DNA of 55,899 nt, taken from the IMG/VR virus record IMGVR_UViG_3300023174_003189, positions 1 to 55,899 of that record; one strand, 5' to 3'. Numbering within the stretch: position 1 is the stretch's first letter; each line of letters opens with the position of its first letter. Under the pieces are notes generated by a model that saw nothing but the letters and a program-made list of their open reading frames with translations, had not been told where the DNA came from and ran no database searches. Position numbers and translations under genes: made by a program. The DNA comes from a virus. Shown in pieces: positions 1-8,204 of this stretch.

Positions 1-104
1 TCTACATTACCACTAAAATATTCATTCTTTAAAAATGGTAATACTTTTCTAAGATATTCTTCATTATAGATTAGATTCTTTAATATCGCTTGTTCCAGCT
101 TCAT
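1..104 (-). CDS. 41: Replicative DNA helicase gp41, N-terminus only (runs off left edge)
   Basis: The reading frame opens at an ATG at 104 and stays open to base 1, giving 34 residues that begin MKLEQAILKNLIYNEEYLRK and continue to an FLKNEYFSG block. This matches the N-terminus of T4-type gp41, the DnaB-like hexameric helicase of the primosome, where an aromatic/acidic F-Y-S-K-V-W-P-Y-M-x-x-E-Y-F pattern sits at the same place. The Walker motifs lie outside the window. The start lies inside the end of the upstream small gene (41-base overlap), so the two are probably translationally coupled. The call rests on a short stretch plus position next to uvsX and gene 43. Confidence 0.72.
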   Translation of the reverse strand, partial: MKLEQAILKNLIYNEEYLRKVLPFLKNEYFSGNV

Positions 105-387
105 CAATTATTTCCTGTTCAATATTACTACCCATAATTTCAACGAGTAGGTCACCAATATAGTTTTTAAATTTTTCATCCTTCTCTAACTTTGCTGGTT
201 TACCTACTGTAGATTCTATCACATCATAAGCAAAAAGTAAATACACTTGTTCATTTTCTTCTTTGAACTTTACCTTGCCATATTTGAATATGGTATCTTT
301 ATAAGGACCTTCTAAGAATTTAATATGTACCGCTGTTCCATCGTTTTTGGGATATATGAAACAATAATCAATTCCTTCAATCATCAT
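64..387 (-). CDS. Hypothetical protein, 107 aa, between uvsX and gene 41
   Basis: A 107-residue protein with a mixed beta-rich first half (blocks such as VHIKFLEGPYKDTIFKYGKV) and an acidic helical C-terminus. No catalytic motif, signal peptide or membrane segment is visible and I do not recognise the family. It starts with two adjacent Met codons and its 5' end overlaps the preceding small Cys protein by about 11 bases, while its 3' end overlaps the gp41 start by 41 bases. The tight packing says it is a true gene of the uvsX-41 transcription unit. Function unknown. Confidence 0.75.
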   Translation of the reverse strand: MMIEGIDYCFIYPKNDGTAVHIKFLEGPYKDTIFKYGKVKFKEENEQVYLLFAYDVIESTVGKPAKLEKDEKFKNYIGDLLVEIMGSNIEQEIIDEAGTSDIKESNL

Positions 388-628
388 TCACCTTTTGTTT
401 TTGACGTTTCTCTTGTATCGTATCTTCTTTCCAGATTTTTCTTGGATTGCCACAGAAAATACAATGTTTATTGCCACAACTAAACAAAGAACATTTCAAA
501 TACCGATGTGGTTGTTTCATTACGTCAGTCCATTTATATGCTTTGGCTAACTTTATTTTATTTTCAACTGTGGTCTTTTTTTGATGTATTCTTTTGCTAT
601 GTTTTGTTTTAGTTTCAATATCACTCAT
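377..628 (-). CDS. Small Cys-rich (CxxC) protein downstream of uvsX
   Basis: The frame is open further upstream, but the ATG at 628 is the likely start because it gives an 8-base overlap with the uvsX stop. The resulting 83-residue protein is very basic and carries four cysteines near residues 51-64 (CSLFSCGNKHCIFCGNPRK), which look like a small zinc-binding site. Similar short proteins ending in a CGNPRK-type motif occur in marine T4-like phages (family memory, not searched). A nucleic-acid-binding role is possible from charge and Cys pairs but is inference. Confidence 0.7.
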   Translation of the reverse strand: MSDIETKTKHSKRIHQKKTTVENKIKLAKAYKWTDVMKQPHRYLKCSLFSCGNKHCIFCGNPRKIWKEDTIQEKRQKQKVNDD

Positions 629-1697
629 CATCTGCACCATTCGTAGTTTCAACATCAAAAGCTTGTTCAACATCTTCTTGCATAATGCTGCCAGCTGCAA
701 TTTGATATTTGTTCTTAATAAAATCTTGAAATGATTTCTGCTTTAAAATTGGTAACCAGAATTCTTTGCTATCAGTATCCTTGATACGATATTTCTTTTC
801 TTGGATTTCACCGTTCTCATCTACTTGGCTATACCAACCATTGGATGGTTTAACAACATGTCCGGACTCAAGTGCAATATCAAGTAGGCCGCTCCACCTA
901 CTAATACCACCATCAAAAGATACAGTAACGGGAATTTTAGATTTTTCTTTAACATAACGGGACTTTTCAACATTAATAATAAAATTGTAACCGACAACTT
1001 CGGTGCCTTCTTTTTCTTGTTGGCGGCCAATAATGAAAATGTTATCGGCAGAATAATAAGAACCAGTACCACCACCAACGATGTCTTTGGGGAACATACC
1101 AATTTCTTTATAGGTATGATTCACAACAATCATTGGCACATCTTTCATTGTGAGGTGTGGTGTGACCATACGAAATAATGATTTGACTTGTTTGGCACGG
1201 GACATATCAGCAACTGATTTACCCTCAAGTGCATCTTCAACTTCTTTCTTTGAAGCCAGATTACCAATAGAATCAATCACAATAATTAATCGGTCACCCC
1301 TATCAAGGTTCGTAAGTTGCTGCATAATGTCGAATTTGAGCTGTTCGATATCTGTAAGGGGAGTGTGCAATACACGCTCAGTATCGATGCCGAAACTGTC
1401 AAAATAGCTTTGAGGAGTACCAAACTCACTATCGTAGAATAAAAGAGCCGCATCTTCATATTTGTCCAAATAAGATTTTGCCATCAGTAAACTAAATGCT
1501 GTTTTAAAATGTTTAGATGGACCGGCCCACATTGTAAGACCTGGTGTTAAACCACCATCTAAACGACCAGACAACGCCACATTGATAATTGGAATTGCCG
1601 TTGGTATCATATCTTTGTCAGTAAAAAACTTAGACTTTGAAAGAATTGCTGATTCTTTAATGCTACTGTTCTTTTTAATCTTATCAAGTATACTCAT
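621..1697 (-). CDS. uvsX: UvsX, RecA-like recombinase
   Basis: A 358-residue RecA-fold strand-exchange protein that forms presynaptic filaments on ssDNA for phage recombination-dependent replication and repair. Walker A is GPSKHFKT at about residues 59-66, essentially the T4 UvsX form (GPSKSFK), and Walker B is LIIVIDSIG at about 138-146. A glycine-rich GGGTGSYYSADNI stretch corresponds to the DNA-binding L2 region. The C-terminus is acidic (GADDE). Length is close to T4 UvsX (391). An AAGGAAAATT ribosome-binding site precedes the ATG. Its mediator UvsY lies far away at 27743-28177. Confidence 0.97.
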   Translation of the reverse strand: MSILDKIKKNSSIKESAILSKSKFFTDKDMIPTAIPIINVALSGRLDGGLTPGLTMWAGPSKHFKTAFSLLMAKSYLDKYEDAALLFYDSEFGTPQSYFDSFGIDTERVLHTPLTDIEQLKFDIMQQLTNLDRGDRLIIVIDSIGNLASKKEVEDALEGKSVADMSRAKQVKSLFRMVTPHLTMKDVPMIVVNHTYKEIGMFPKDIVGGGTGSYYSADNIFIIGRQQEKEGTEVVGYNFIINVEKSRYVKEKSKIPVTVSFDGGISRWSGLLDIALESGHVVKPSNGWYSQVDENGEIQEKKYRIKDTDSKEFWLPILKQKSFQDFIKNKYQIAAGSIMQEDVEQAFDVETTNGADDE

Positions 1698-1708
1698 AAT
1701 TTTCCTTT

Positions 1709-2692
1709 TTAAAAGTCACCGCCATCCAATTTTGCCGTATTCGCTTTTTCTTTGAAAGCAAATTCAGCATCATAATCATACTTAGGTTCTATTTTTTTCT
1801 CCGGTTCAGATATATGGTGTTCTTCATAAACTCCAGGAACTATATGAACTGTTAATGGAGGTATAGTTTCACCTGTTGCCTGATCTATTACGATAGGTGC
1901 TTCTTCTATCTCGGTAATATTTTCTTTTGGTATTTCAATTTTATCATTTGCAACTTCTGTATTTTGTGTTGGCACTTCTGGTATTATTTTGATAATTTCA
2001 TTATCTTTGACCTCTACCAACTTGCTTCTTTGTTGCAAAGACATATTTGCTGCTATTAATAATAACACAGCTAATGGGTCAAATACAACCATTATTAACA
2101 ATATTACCAAACGAACTGCTTTGTCAATGGCATTGGCATCATCAGTACCATATACCATATCGCCAATATATTTGATTGGCCCAACTTCGGCAATTAATTT
2201 ATTTTCTTCTTTAAGAAGTGGTAGTTTTCGTTTATTAATATCTGCCAATTCTTTTTGAGTTTGTTGAATTTGTCGGTCAACATTGGCTGATGCTGTTTCA
2301 GGATTGCCAGCACGTTTTAGTAAATAATCTAGTCGCTCTTTGGCAATCTTTTCTTGTTGGGTGAGTGTTCTTATTTCAACTGAATTGGCACCAGCATCTA
2401 AAGTAGAATCGATATGCGCTTTGGATAAAAATCCAAATATACCCATACTGGTGATTATCATTAATATAACAACAGAGGCCGTCAAATAAGATTTAAGAAG
2501 TATTGGACAAGTTTTCCAATTTTGATATAACCAAGATGCGGTAACTAATTTACTGGCTTCAAGAACAGAACCCATAAAAACGATTGGCCAAAATGCACCA
2601 GTAAATATTGCAGCAAGACCTATGATTGAATAGTATGCGGCAATACCAGATAGTAGTAATGCTGATAGTAGTGTTAGAGCAATTAATATCAT
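1709..2692 (-). CDS. Multi-pass membrane protein with central coiled coil
   Basis: A 327-residue protein whose first about 95 residues hold three hydrophobic segments (MILIALTLLSALLLSGIAAY onward, ILLKSYLTASVVILMIITS region). A charged coiled-coil stretch follows (about 108-165: TQQEKIAKERLDYLL, QIQQTQKELADINK), then one more hydrophobic segment (LVILLIMVVFDPLAVLLLIA, about 192-212) and an acidic, proline-containing tail. Proteins of this architecture sit between uvsX and gene 43 in other marine T4-like phages; function unknown. Its ATG overlaps the gene 43 stop as ATGA. An inner-membrane role (anchoring replication, lysis control or superinfection exclusion) is only speculation. Confidence 0.85.
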   Translation of the reverse strand: MILIALTLLSALLLSGIAAYYSIIGLAAIFTGAFWPIVFMGSVLEASKLVTASWLYQNWKTCPILLKSYLTASVVILMIITSMGIFGFLSKAHIDSTLDAGANSVEIRTLTQQEKIAKERLDYLLKRAGNPETASANVDRQIQQTQKELADINKRKLPLLKEENKLIAEVGPIKYIGDMVYGTDDANAIDKAVRLVILLIMVVFDPLAVLLLIAANMSLQQRSKLVEVKDNEIIKIIPEVPTQNTEVANDKIEIPKENITEIEEAPIVIDQATGETIPPLTVHIVPGVYEEHHISEPEKKIEPKYDYDAEFAFKEKANTAKLDGGDF

Positions 2693-5223
2693 GAGAAGAA
2701 GTCCTCGATTGAACTAGTTTTTTCTGTTTTCCATCCCATACAATCTAGAATGATTCTGATCGGTTCTAAAAATGCCTTATCAAATTGCATATCATAATCA
2801 ATATATTGTTGTAATTCGAATTCTTTTGGAAGACGTGCCGGATATGAAATTACGGTATCTTTAAATGGATTAGGCATTTTTAGGTAAGTAAACTTAACCT
2901 TTTCACCTTCTTGAATGAGTGGATATTTCTTAGTTAGATTTTTTAATTTTAAATTGTGGTTATAAAGAATAGCACCTTTGACATGAATCGGCGTTCCTTT
3001 TTTATATAGTGTTAATGCATCAGAATAGGTATTTAGACCGTTGAGACCACGAGGAAAAGAAATTTCTTCTACGGGTAATGTCTTGAATTCTTTTCTAAAA
3101 TCTTCTATGAATTTGTGAATATCATCTTGTGTACCTGTTACCATTAATTGAATTGCTTCTTTCATCTTCTCACGAATGGCTGATGGCGTGGATGATTTGA
3201 CCATTTCAAGTCCCATCACTTTCATTTGTGGTTCTTTATATTGCACACCTTCATTGTTATACACGTTGAGAATGTAACGCTTCTTAGCAGTCCAGATACC
3301 TTTGTTGGACAAACCCTCTCGTTTCATTTCCATCTTCTGCTGATACGCATGAACATAGTCAGCCAACTCTTTATAACTCCTATCAATATAAGGTTGAATT
3401 TTATCTTCACAAATCTTGTCCATGATAGAGATGATCTTTTCAACTTTGAATTCAGGTTGAATGATGTTACCCATAATCGGACCAAGATTAAGATAAATCG
3501 AATCCGTATCTGACGCAATAACATAATCTTTCTCCGTTTTTAATAATTTATTCATCCATTCATTGATTTTGTTTTCAATCCAACGAATACTTAATTGGCC
3601 AGCAGTGGTAACGCCAAGTGCCATACGCAAATCATAAAAGCGAAAATATTGACTGCCAAGAGCACCGTAAGCAGAGTTGAGGGACACTTTTTTTGCCAAT
3701 TGAATATTGTTGTATTTGGCAATTCGTTTTTCAATTTCATACTTCTTCGAACTATCCGTTTCATTTTCATACTCCTGTTTTGCTTGTAACATCAACTTCT
3801 TAAATTTTTTTCTATCCTCATACATTTCTTCCATCATCTTAGGAAGAAAGCCTTGAAAGTCGGTACGGAAGAATTGACCATTCGGTGTGATTGTTGCATC
3901 TTCTAGTTTTGATGTGTCAATTTCTTTCTTCAACATCCTGTCAACAGAAACACCTTGTGAAAGTATATCACGCATGGCATCGGTATAGTTCTCAGGTTCA
4001 ATGAGAGTTTCTGGTGAAATATTATATTGCATCATCAAATGTGGATACAAACTGTTCAAGTCAAACGATGCCACCCAATCATGCAGGCCAACTTGTGGTT
4101 CTTTAACATATGCACCTTCAAAGGCAGCATTTTTTTCTTTGACGATTCTTGGTGGAACAATAATAGATTTCTCACGCAAATAGGAATATGTTAGAGAATC
4201 CCACATACGAGTTTGAGCAAATACATCTTCAAAGTTTGATTTGGTATCGTATGCAAGGGTAACTGCCAGTTCGAGTAGTTTTAGTTTATCTTCTAGTTTG
4301 AGAATCAAGTCAACGTCTTTAATATTATACTCAATAAACTTTTGATAATTTAAACGATAGAGAGCATGTAGATTATCATATTCATCATATGAAATTTTAC
4401 CTTCACCTAGTTCAACTTGTGCAATATTATCCAAACGATATGATTCTTGTGACTTACCGCCAGGTGCGTACCATTTGTATAGTTCAATATAATCAAGTGA
4501 TGATACACCGACCAATGTGTAATCAATCATTTGTCGATTGTTTACATAAGCATTACGCTCTGTGATGAAATTCCATGGTGATAATTTCTTAGCTTCTTCT
4601 TCACCAAGAATCTTTTTAAATCGATTGATGAGATAAGGTATATCAAAGAACTTTGTATTCCAGCCAGTAATGATATCTGGATATTTGTCTTTCCAGAATT
4701 CAAGAAATTTCTTACATAGATTGTATTCATCTTTACAACGAATATAGATTTCACCCTCTTGAACTTGATATTCGCCACAACCAAAGACGATTGGTTTACC
4801 GTTTAGAAACTTTAAACAGATTGCAGTGATTGGTTCGTTTGCTTCATATGGATCAGGAAAGCCATTCTCTGAACCAACCTCAATATCAATTACAGCAATC
4901 GAGATTTTATCAAAGTCATAGTCAACCATACCATGATGTTGGTCAGCAATAAAGGCATACTCGAATCGAGTTTGGCCATAAATCTTAGATGCACCAGAAA
5001 CACCATCAAATTGTTTGATATAATCTCTGGCAGCTTTGATATTTTGAAACTTTTTTTCGTCTAGATAATCACCCTCTAGATTTGTAAAGTTGGTGATTTT
5101 TTTGGATGGCAAGAAAAGAGAAGGTGTGTATTCAACCTTTGTTTTTACTTTCTTGCCGTTTTGAATGCCACGATAGAGTATGTTACCGCCGATACTCTGA
5201 ACATTAGTATAAAAATTACTCAA
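2689..5223 (-). CDS. 43: DNA polymerase gp43 (family B) with 3'-5' exonuclease
   Basis: Replicative family B DNA polymerase. The exonuclease domain shows AVIDIEVGSENGFPDP (Exo I, DxE) and WNTKFFDIPYL (Exo II). The polymerase domain shows FDLNSLYPHLMMQYNISPET (motif A), KKVSLNSAYGALGS (motif B) and ASDTDSIYL (motif C), with KKRY further on. I place the start at TTG 5223, where TTGA overlaps the stop of the upstream phosphoesterase. This gives 844 aa and an N-terminus (SNFYTNVQ) that aligns with the usual gp43 start. An ATG at 5256 would add 11 residues (855 aa) but lacks a ribosome-binding site. T4 gp43 is 898 aa. The last residues (EDFFS) may be the clamp-binding tail. Confidence 0.97.
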   Translation of the reverse strand: MSNFYTNVQSIGGNILYRGIQNGKKVKTKVEYTPSLFLPSKKITNFTNLEGDYLDEKKFQNIKAARDYIKQFDGVSGASKIYGQTRFEYAFIADQHHGMVDYDFDKISIAVIDIEVGSENGFPDPYEANEPITAICLKFLNGKPIVFGCGEYQVQEGEIYIRCKDEYNLCKKFLEFWKDKYPDIITGWNTKFFDIPYLINRFKKILGEEEAKKLSPWNFITERNAYVNNRQMIDYTLVGVSSLDYIELYKWYAPGGKSQESYRLDNIAQVELGEGKISYDEYDNLHALYRLNYQKFIEYNIKDVDLILKLEDKLKLLELAVTLAYDTKSNFEDVFAQTRMWDSLTYSYLREKSIIVPPRIVKEKNAAFEGAYVKEPQVGLHDWVASFDLNSLYPHLMMQYNISPETLIEPENYTDAMRDILSQGVSVDRMLKKEIDTSKLEDATITPNGQFFRTDFQGFLPKMMEEMYEDRKKFKKLMLQAKQEYENETDSSKKYEIEKRIAKYNNIQLAKKVSLNSAYGALGSQYFRFYDLRMALGVTTAGQLSIRWIENKINEWMNKLLKTEKDYVIASDTDSIYLNLGPIMGNIIQPEFKVEKIISIMDKICEDKIQPYIDRSYKELADYVHAYQQKMEMKREGLSNKGIWTAKKRYILNVYNNEGVQYKEPQMKVMGLEMVKSSTPSAIREKMKEAIQLMVTGTQDDIHKFIEDFRKEFKTLPVEEISFPRGLNGLNTYSDALTLYKKGTPIHVKGAILYNHNLKLKNLTKKYPLIQEGEKVKFTYLKMPNPFKDTVISYPARLPKEFELQQYIDYDMQFDKAFLEPIRIILDCMGWKTEKTSSIEDFFS

Positions 5224-5978
5224 TCTTTTTCTTTCGTCCAATGCACAATTTGCCATGTGCCGTCATGATGTTCCACTAAAGCGGTGCAGGATTCTACCCA
5301 ATCACCGTCATTCATATACAATATACCATTCAACTCTTTTATTTCTGCATGATGAATATGACCACATATTACACCATCAAATCCTTTTTTCTTACAATAT
5401 TCTGAAATGTTCTTTTCAAATCCTAATAAAAAATCAACAGATGATTTGACTTTATATTTTAGGTATTTGGAAAGAGACCAATATCCTAATCCAAACTTCC
5501 TTCTAAAAGCATTGAATGCTGAATTCCAGTTTAGGACCATATCATACATTTTATCACCAAGAAAAGCAAGCCATGGTGCTATCTTTGAAATACCATCAAA
5601 CAAATCACCGTGAGTTACCAGAAATCGTTTGCCATTTGCATCAATATGTTCTGTTTGACTAAATATTTGAATGGCACCAAAACTTAATCCGTATGGTATC
5701 ATTGGTCGTAAAAACTCATCATGATTTCCTGCCACATAGACCACACGGGTACCTCTTTTTGCATGACCAAGAATTCTCCTCACCACATTTGAATGAGATT
5801 GTTTCCAACGCCATTTGTTTTGTTGAATCTTCCACGCATCAATAATATCACCAATCAAATACAATGTTTCGCAGGTATTGTGTTTCAAAAAATTATTCAG
5901 TTTTTCGGCTTGACAATCTCTGGTACCAAGATGAACATCAGAAATAAAAATACTACGATAGGTTTTTGTTTCGGTCAT
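5220..5978 (-). CDS. LpxH-like calcineurin phosphoesterase (UDP-2,3-diacylglucosamine diphosphatase family)
   Basis: A 252-residue metallophosphoesterase. Motifs in order: ISDVHLGT (about 12-19), GDIID (about 43-47), AGNHDEF (about 83-89), VTHGDLFDG (about 121-129) and CGHIHHAEI (about 208-216), which together make the dinuclear metal site. The middle and end (YWSLSKYLKYKVK, NDGDWVESCTALVEHHDG) match bacterial LpxH-like proteins, whose canonical member cleaves UDP-2,3-diacylglucosamine during lipid A synthesis. No signal peptide is seen, so it is probably cytoplasmic or membrane-peripheral. The stop shares TTGA with the likely gp43 start. True lipid A activity is inference; another pyrophosphate or nucleotide substrate is possible. 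Confidence 0.85.
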   Translation of the reverse strand: MTETKTYRSIFISDVHLGTRDCQAEKLNNFLKHNTCETLYLIGDIIDAWKIQQNKWRWKQSHSNVVRRILGHAKRGTRVVYVAGNHDEFLRPMIPYGLSFGAIQIFSQTEHIDANGKRFLVTHGDLFDGISKIAPWLAFLGDKMYDMVLNWNSAFNAFRRKFGLGYWSLSKYLKYKVKSSVDFLLGFEKNISEYCKKKGFDGVICGHIHHAEIKELNGILYMNDGDWVESCTALVEHHDGTWQIVHWTKEKD

Positions 5979-6141
5979 GTTGAATGATCCATTGTAGAGC
6001 GTCTGATAACTCTGTGTAAAGAGGTGACTTTGGTGTATTATTTAGGGTGAACCATTGATAATTTAATGTTTCTTTAATATCCCAAGAGCTATTTTCTTTA
6101 TCCCACTTTGCGGTACGAATGATGAACTTTTCTAATACCAT
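5953..6141 (-). CDS. Hypothetical protein, 62 aa
   Basis: A 62-residue small protein (MVLEKFIIRTAKWDKENSSW...) rich in aromatic residues with no recognised motif. Its start shares TAATG with the stop of the upstream Sm-like gene and its end overlaps the phosphoesterase start by 26 bases, so it sits tightly in the operon driven by the promoter at 6497-6525. It is probably real on the basis of this packing. Function unknown. Confidence 0.6.
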   Translation of the reverse strand: MVLEKFIIRTAKWDKENSSWDIKETLNYQWFTLNNTPKSPLYTELSDALQWIIQHDRNKNLS

Positions 6142-6455
6142 TAACCTGTAATTAGTGATTTAGTTGGTGGTACCACAAGACCTGAACCAAAGATAGAATT
6201 ATAGTTGTTTACAAAATCTTGTGCCGGAACATAGGAGTATACTACATTTTTCTTAGACAAGGCAACCGTGGCACCAGTCTTTTGTTCGGCATGAATGGGA
6301 AATGGTGCAAAACCAACATTGGGTTGACCAGTTTTTGGATCACGGACAATAGCAATACCGACAGCATTGACCAATACAAATTCCGTCTCCGATTCTGATT
6401 CTACTTCACCCAAAACCTCTTCACCTGTTACTAATTTTAATGTCAAAATTTTCAT
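6141..6455 (-). CDS. Sm-like beta-barrel protein (paralogue of the 25242-25625 gene)
   Basis: A 104-residue protein opening KILTLKLVTGEEVLGEVE, the strand-turn-strand pattern of LSm/Hfq-like phage proteins (K-L-x-T/N-G-E-x-x-x-G). Later blocks FAPFPI..., VALSKKNVVYSYVP and QDFVNNYN align by eye with the 127-residue protein at 25242-25625, so the two look like paralogues. It has an excellent ribosome-binding site (GGAGGTAATAA before ATG) and is the first gene after a perfect sigma70-type promoter, so it is probably expressed early. RNA binding is an inference from the fold resemblance; no function is proven here. Confidence 0.7.
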   Translation of the reverse strand: MKILTLKLVTGEEVLGEVESESETEFVLVNAVGIAIVRDPKTGQPNVGFAPFPIHAEQKTGATVALSKKNVVYSYVPAQDFVNNYNSIFGSGLVVPPTKSLITG

Positions 6456-6496
6456 TTATTACCTCCAAGCCTAAATAGTTATGTAGTTGAAATGAT

Positions 6497-6525
6497 ATTA
6501 TATCTGTTTTATTCTTTCGTGTCAA
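6497..6525 (-). promoter_or_regulatory. Consensus sigma70-type promoter, leftward
   Basis: On the minus strand TTGACA (6525-6520) and TATAAT (6502-6497) are separated by exactly 17 bases, a perfect match to the bacterial housekeeping consensus. It points at the Sm-like gene starting at 6455 and so at the polymerase-uvsX unit behind it. Expected to be used by unmodified host RNA polymerase early in infection. Confidence 0.85.
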
Positions 6526-6581
6526 CCTGACATTCGGTATTCTTTATTATCCCTTAATAACAAAACTAACATATTTTAAAT

Positions 6582-7022
6582 ATGCCAGATATTAATTTGT
6601 CCGCAGGAAAAGCAGCTGTTGATTCTCTAAAAGAAGCTCAAAACATTGGCAAACAATTGGGTGGTGTTGTTACCGATCAACAAGCTGATATGGAGAGGGC
6701 CGTTCGTGAACAACATAGAAAACGAATGCAAGAGAAAGCTCAAGCCGAACTTCATGCTTTATCACAAGATTTCAAAGCCTACGACAAATACGAAGCAGAA
6801 AAAAAACATCAAAAAGAAATTGAAAAATTAAAATTAGAGGCCATCAAAAAATATGGTAAAAATGCTTGGTCTGAAATTGAAACACTTAAAACGAAATTGA
6901 AAAAAGAACATGATGAAGAAATGAAGTTTATGGATAATGACAGGTATAAAATGGCCAGAATATTTTGGTGGTGTATGACCGTTTCTGCATTAGTAACTTA
7001 TTTTTTTAAATTATACAAATGA
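6582..7022 (+). CDS. Coiled-coil protein with C-terminal membrane anchor
   Basis: A 146-residue protein, one of few rightward genes. Residues about 25-120 are highly charged (KRMQEKAQAELHAL, EKKHQKEIEKLKLEAIKKYG) and should form a long helix or coiled coil. The end has one hydrophobic segment, about 126-143 (ARIFWWCMTVSALVTYFF), typical of a single C-terminal membrane anchor. No enzyme motif is visible. Its stop overlaps the start of a 26-residue membrane peptide (ATGA). It is divergent from the Sm-like gene across 126 bases. Unknown function; a membrane or virion-associated role is possible. Confidence 0.75.
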   Translation: MPDINLSAGKAAVDSLKEAQNIGKQLGGVVTDQQADMERAVREQHRKRMQEKAQAELHALSQDFKAYDKYEAEKKHQKEIEKLKLEAIKKYGKNAWSEIETLKTKLKKEHDEEMKFMDNDRYKMARIFWWCMTVSALVTYFFKLYK

Positions 7023-7099
7023 GAGATCAACCATTAATTTTTATTATTACACTTGTTTTAATAATGTTTTTAATGTGGGCTGAACACGCACCTAAATAA
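7019..7099 (+). CDS. 26-aa single-span membrane peptide
   Basis: Starts with an ATG that overlaps the stop of the coiled-coil gene (ATGA) and encodes MRDQPLIFIITLVLIMFLMW followed by AEHAPK. The core is one hydrophobic helix of about 16-18 residues with a short charged N-terminus. The overlap argues for coupled translation with the membrane-anchored partner upstream. Tiny phage membrane peptides often modulate host membrane complexes, but that is only an analogy here. Confidence 0.45.
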   Translation: MRDQPLIFIITLVLIMFLMWAEHAPK

Positions 7100-7102
7100 G
7101 TA

Positions 7103-7261
7103 ATGACACCAATCCATCCAATAGATTTGTGGGTATATGTTATGCTCAATCTTTGGTTTCTTCCACACACACTACTAAAACACACAAATGAACGAACTAA
7201 TTTATGTCCTAGTAACAACACATCTTACAATTATCGCCGTAACTCTGTATCTTCATCGTAG
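7103..7261 (+). CDS. Doubtful 52-aa ORF upstream of the desaturase
   Basis: An ATG three bases after the previous stop opens MTPIHPIDLWVYVMLNLWFL and runs on to 7261, overlapping the desaturase start by 74 bases. The first 28 residues are hydrophobic and could be a membrane peptide; the rest looks like out-of-frame translation of the desaturase. It may serve only to couple translation into the desaturase, which lacks an obvious ribosome-binding site. Confidence 0.25.
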   Translation: MTPIHPIDLWVYVMLNLWFLPHTLLKHTNERTNLCPSNNTSYNYRRNSVSSS

Positions 7262-7898
7262 TCAAACTCATCTATCTGTATCATTTCACCCGTTAGTAAA
7301 TCATTTTTTTCGTTTTTGGTTATGGTTGACCACAGGCATGGTTACAAAAGAGTGGGTAGCAATTCATCGTAAACACCACAGTATGACAGACCAAAAAGGT
7401 GATCCACATTCACCTCAGCTATTTGGTATATGGAAAGTTTTATTTGGTGGTGCTTTGTTATATAACACGGCAGCCAAAGATAAACTGATGGTCAATGCTT
7501 TTGGTAAAGGAACACCAGAAGATAACATTGAAAGAAATTTATATACACCTTTTAATTACTTGGGTATCTTTATTTACTTTTCAATTTGTCTGTATTTGTT
7601 TGGTGTTTGGGGTATTTTAATTTGGGCAATTCAAATGCTTTGGATTCCTTTTTGGGCTGCTGGTGTAGTCAATGGAATAGGTCACTATTGGGGGTATAGA
7701 AATGTCGAAACGAGAGAATCATCTAGAAATATTTTCCCTCTTGGTATTATTATTGGTGGCGAAGAGCTTCATAATAATCACCATAGCGATGCTGGTTCTG
7801 CCAAGCTTAGTAGGAAATGGTTTGAGTTTGACATAGGTTGGTTCTATATCAAACTCTTAGAGAAATTGAAACTGGCAAAACTAAGCAGCAAACGATGA
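7188..7898 (+). CDS. Membrane fatty acid desaturase (acyl-CoA/acyl-lipid desaturase family)
   Basis: A 236-residue integral membrane di-iron desaturase. The three histidine boxes are intact: HRSQTH (about 23-28), HRKHH (about 60-64) and HNNHH (about 196-200). They are separated by hydrophobic segments ([57 protein letters not shown]), the layout of delta-9-type desaturases. Expected role: introduce a double bond into membrane acyl chains, needing host electron donors. Somewhat shorter than typical bacterial members. It runs rightward and its last 18 bases overlap the end of the opposing iscA gene, so convergent transcripts would be antisense. Confidence 0.9.
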   Translation: MNELIYVLVTTHLTIIAVTLYLHRSQTHLSVSFHPLVNHFFRFWLWLTTGMVTKEWVAIHRKHHSMTDQKGDPHSPQLFGIWKVLFGGALLYNTAAKDKLMVNAFGKGTPEDNIERNLYTPFNYLGIFIYFSICLYLFGVWGILIWAIQMLWIPFWAAGVVNGIGHYWGYRNVETRESSRNIFPLGIIIGGEELHNNHHSDAGSAKLSRKWFEFDIGWFYIKLLEKLKLAKLSSKR

Positions 7899-8204
7899 TC
7901 CACAACCACAAGTTGTTTTAGCATTTGGATTACTAATTACAAATTGTGAATTAAATTTTTCTTCTTTATAATCTAGTGTTGCACCTTGTAAATACTGTGA
8001 AGATATCATATCAACAACAACTTTGACACCTTCATTATCAATCACAAAATCATCTTCAGCAATGGTTTCTTCAAATGTAAAACCATATTGATAGCCAGAA
8101 CATCCACCACCTTGAACAAACATTCTCAAAGCAGCATTAGGTAACTTTTCTTCAACCAATAAATCACGAACTTTATTAATTGCATTTGCAGTTATTGTTA
8201 TCAT
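7881..8204 (-). CDS. iscA: A-type Fe-S carrier protein (IscA/ErpA/HesB family)
   Basis: A 107-residue HesB-like protein with the three conserved cysteines: [11 protein letters not shown] (Cys about 35) and the C-terminal TTCGCGSSF pair (Cys about 99 and 101). A-type carriers accept Fe-S clusters from the IscU scaffold and pass them to apo-proteins. Its ATG lies inside the end of iscU (29-base overlap) behind AGAGGAAAGC, a good ribosome-binding site. It is full length for the family and shows no loss of key residues, so it is likely functional. The 3' end overlaps the convergent desaturase gene by 18 bases. Confidence 0.93.
   Translation of the reverse strand: MITITANAINKVRDLLVEEKLPNAALRMFVQGGGCSGYQYGFTFEETIAEDDFVIDNEGVKVVVDMISSQYLQGATLDYKEEKFNSQFVISNPNAKTTCGCGSSFAA

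Noticed and set aside
766-957. Long open frames on the plus strand across uvsX, gene 43, the Hsp20 and capsid genes
   Set aside because: They lie antisense to proteins with clear family motifs and show no ribosome-binding sites or conserved sequence; they are codon-bias shadows.
5254-5256. ATG at 5256 as gp43 start
   Set aside because: It lacks a ribosome-binding site and adds residues outside the family alignment; TTG 5223 is preferred.
6043-6050. CCTAAATA matches (here, near 12077-12084 and 28786-28793) as a late-promoter variant
   Set aside because: Two mismatches to TATAAATA and mixed positions relative to genes; not enough to call.
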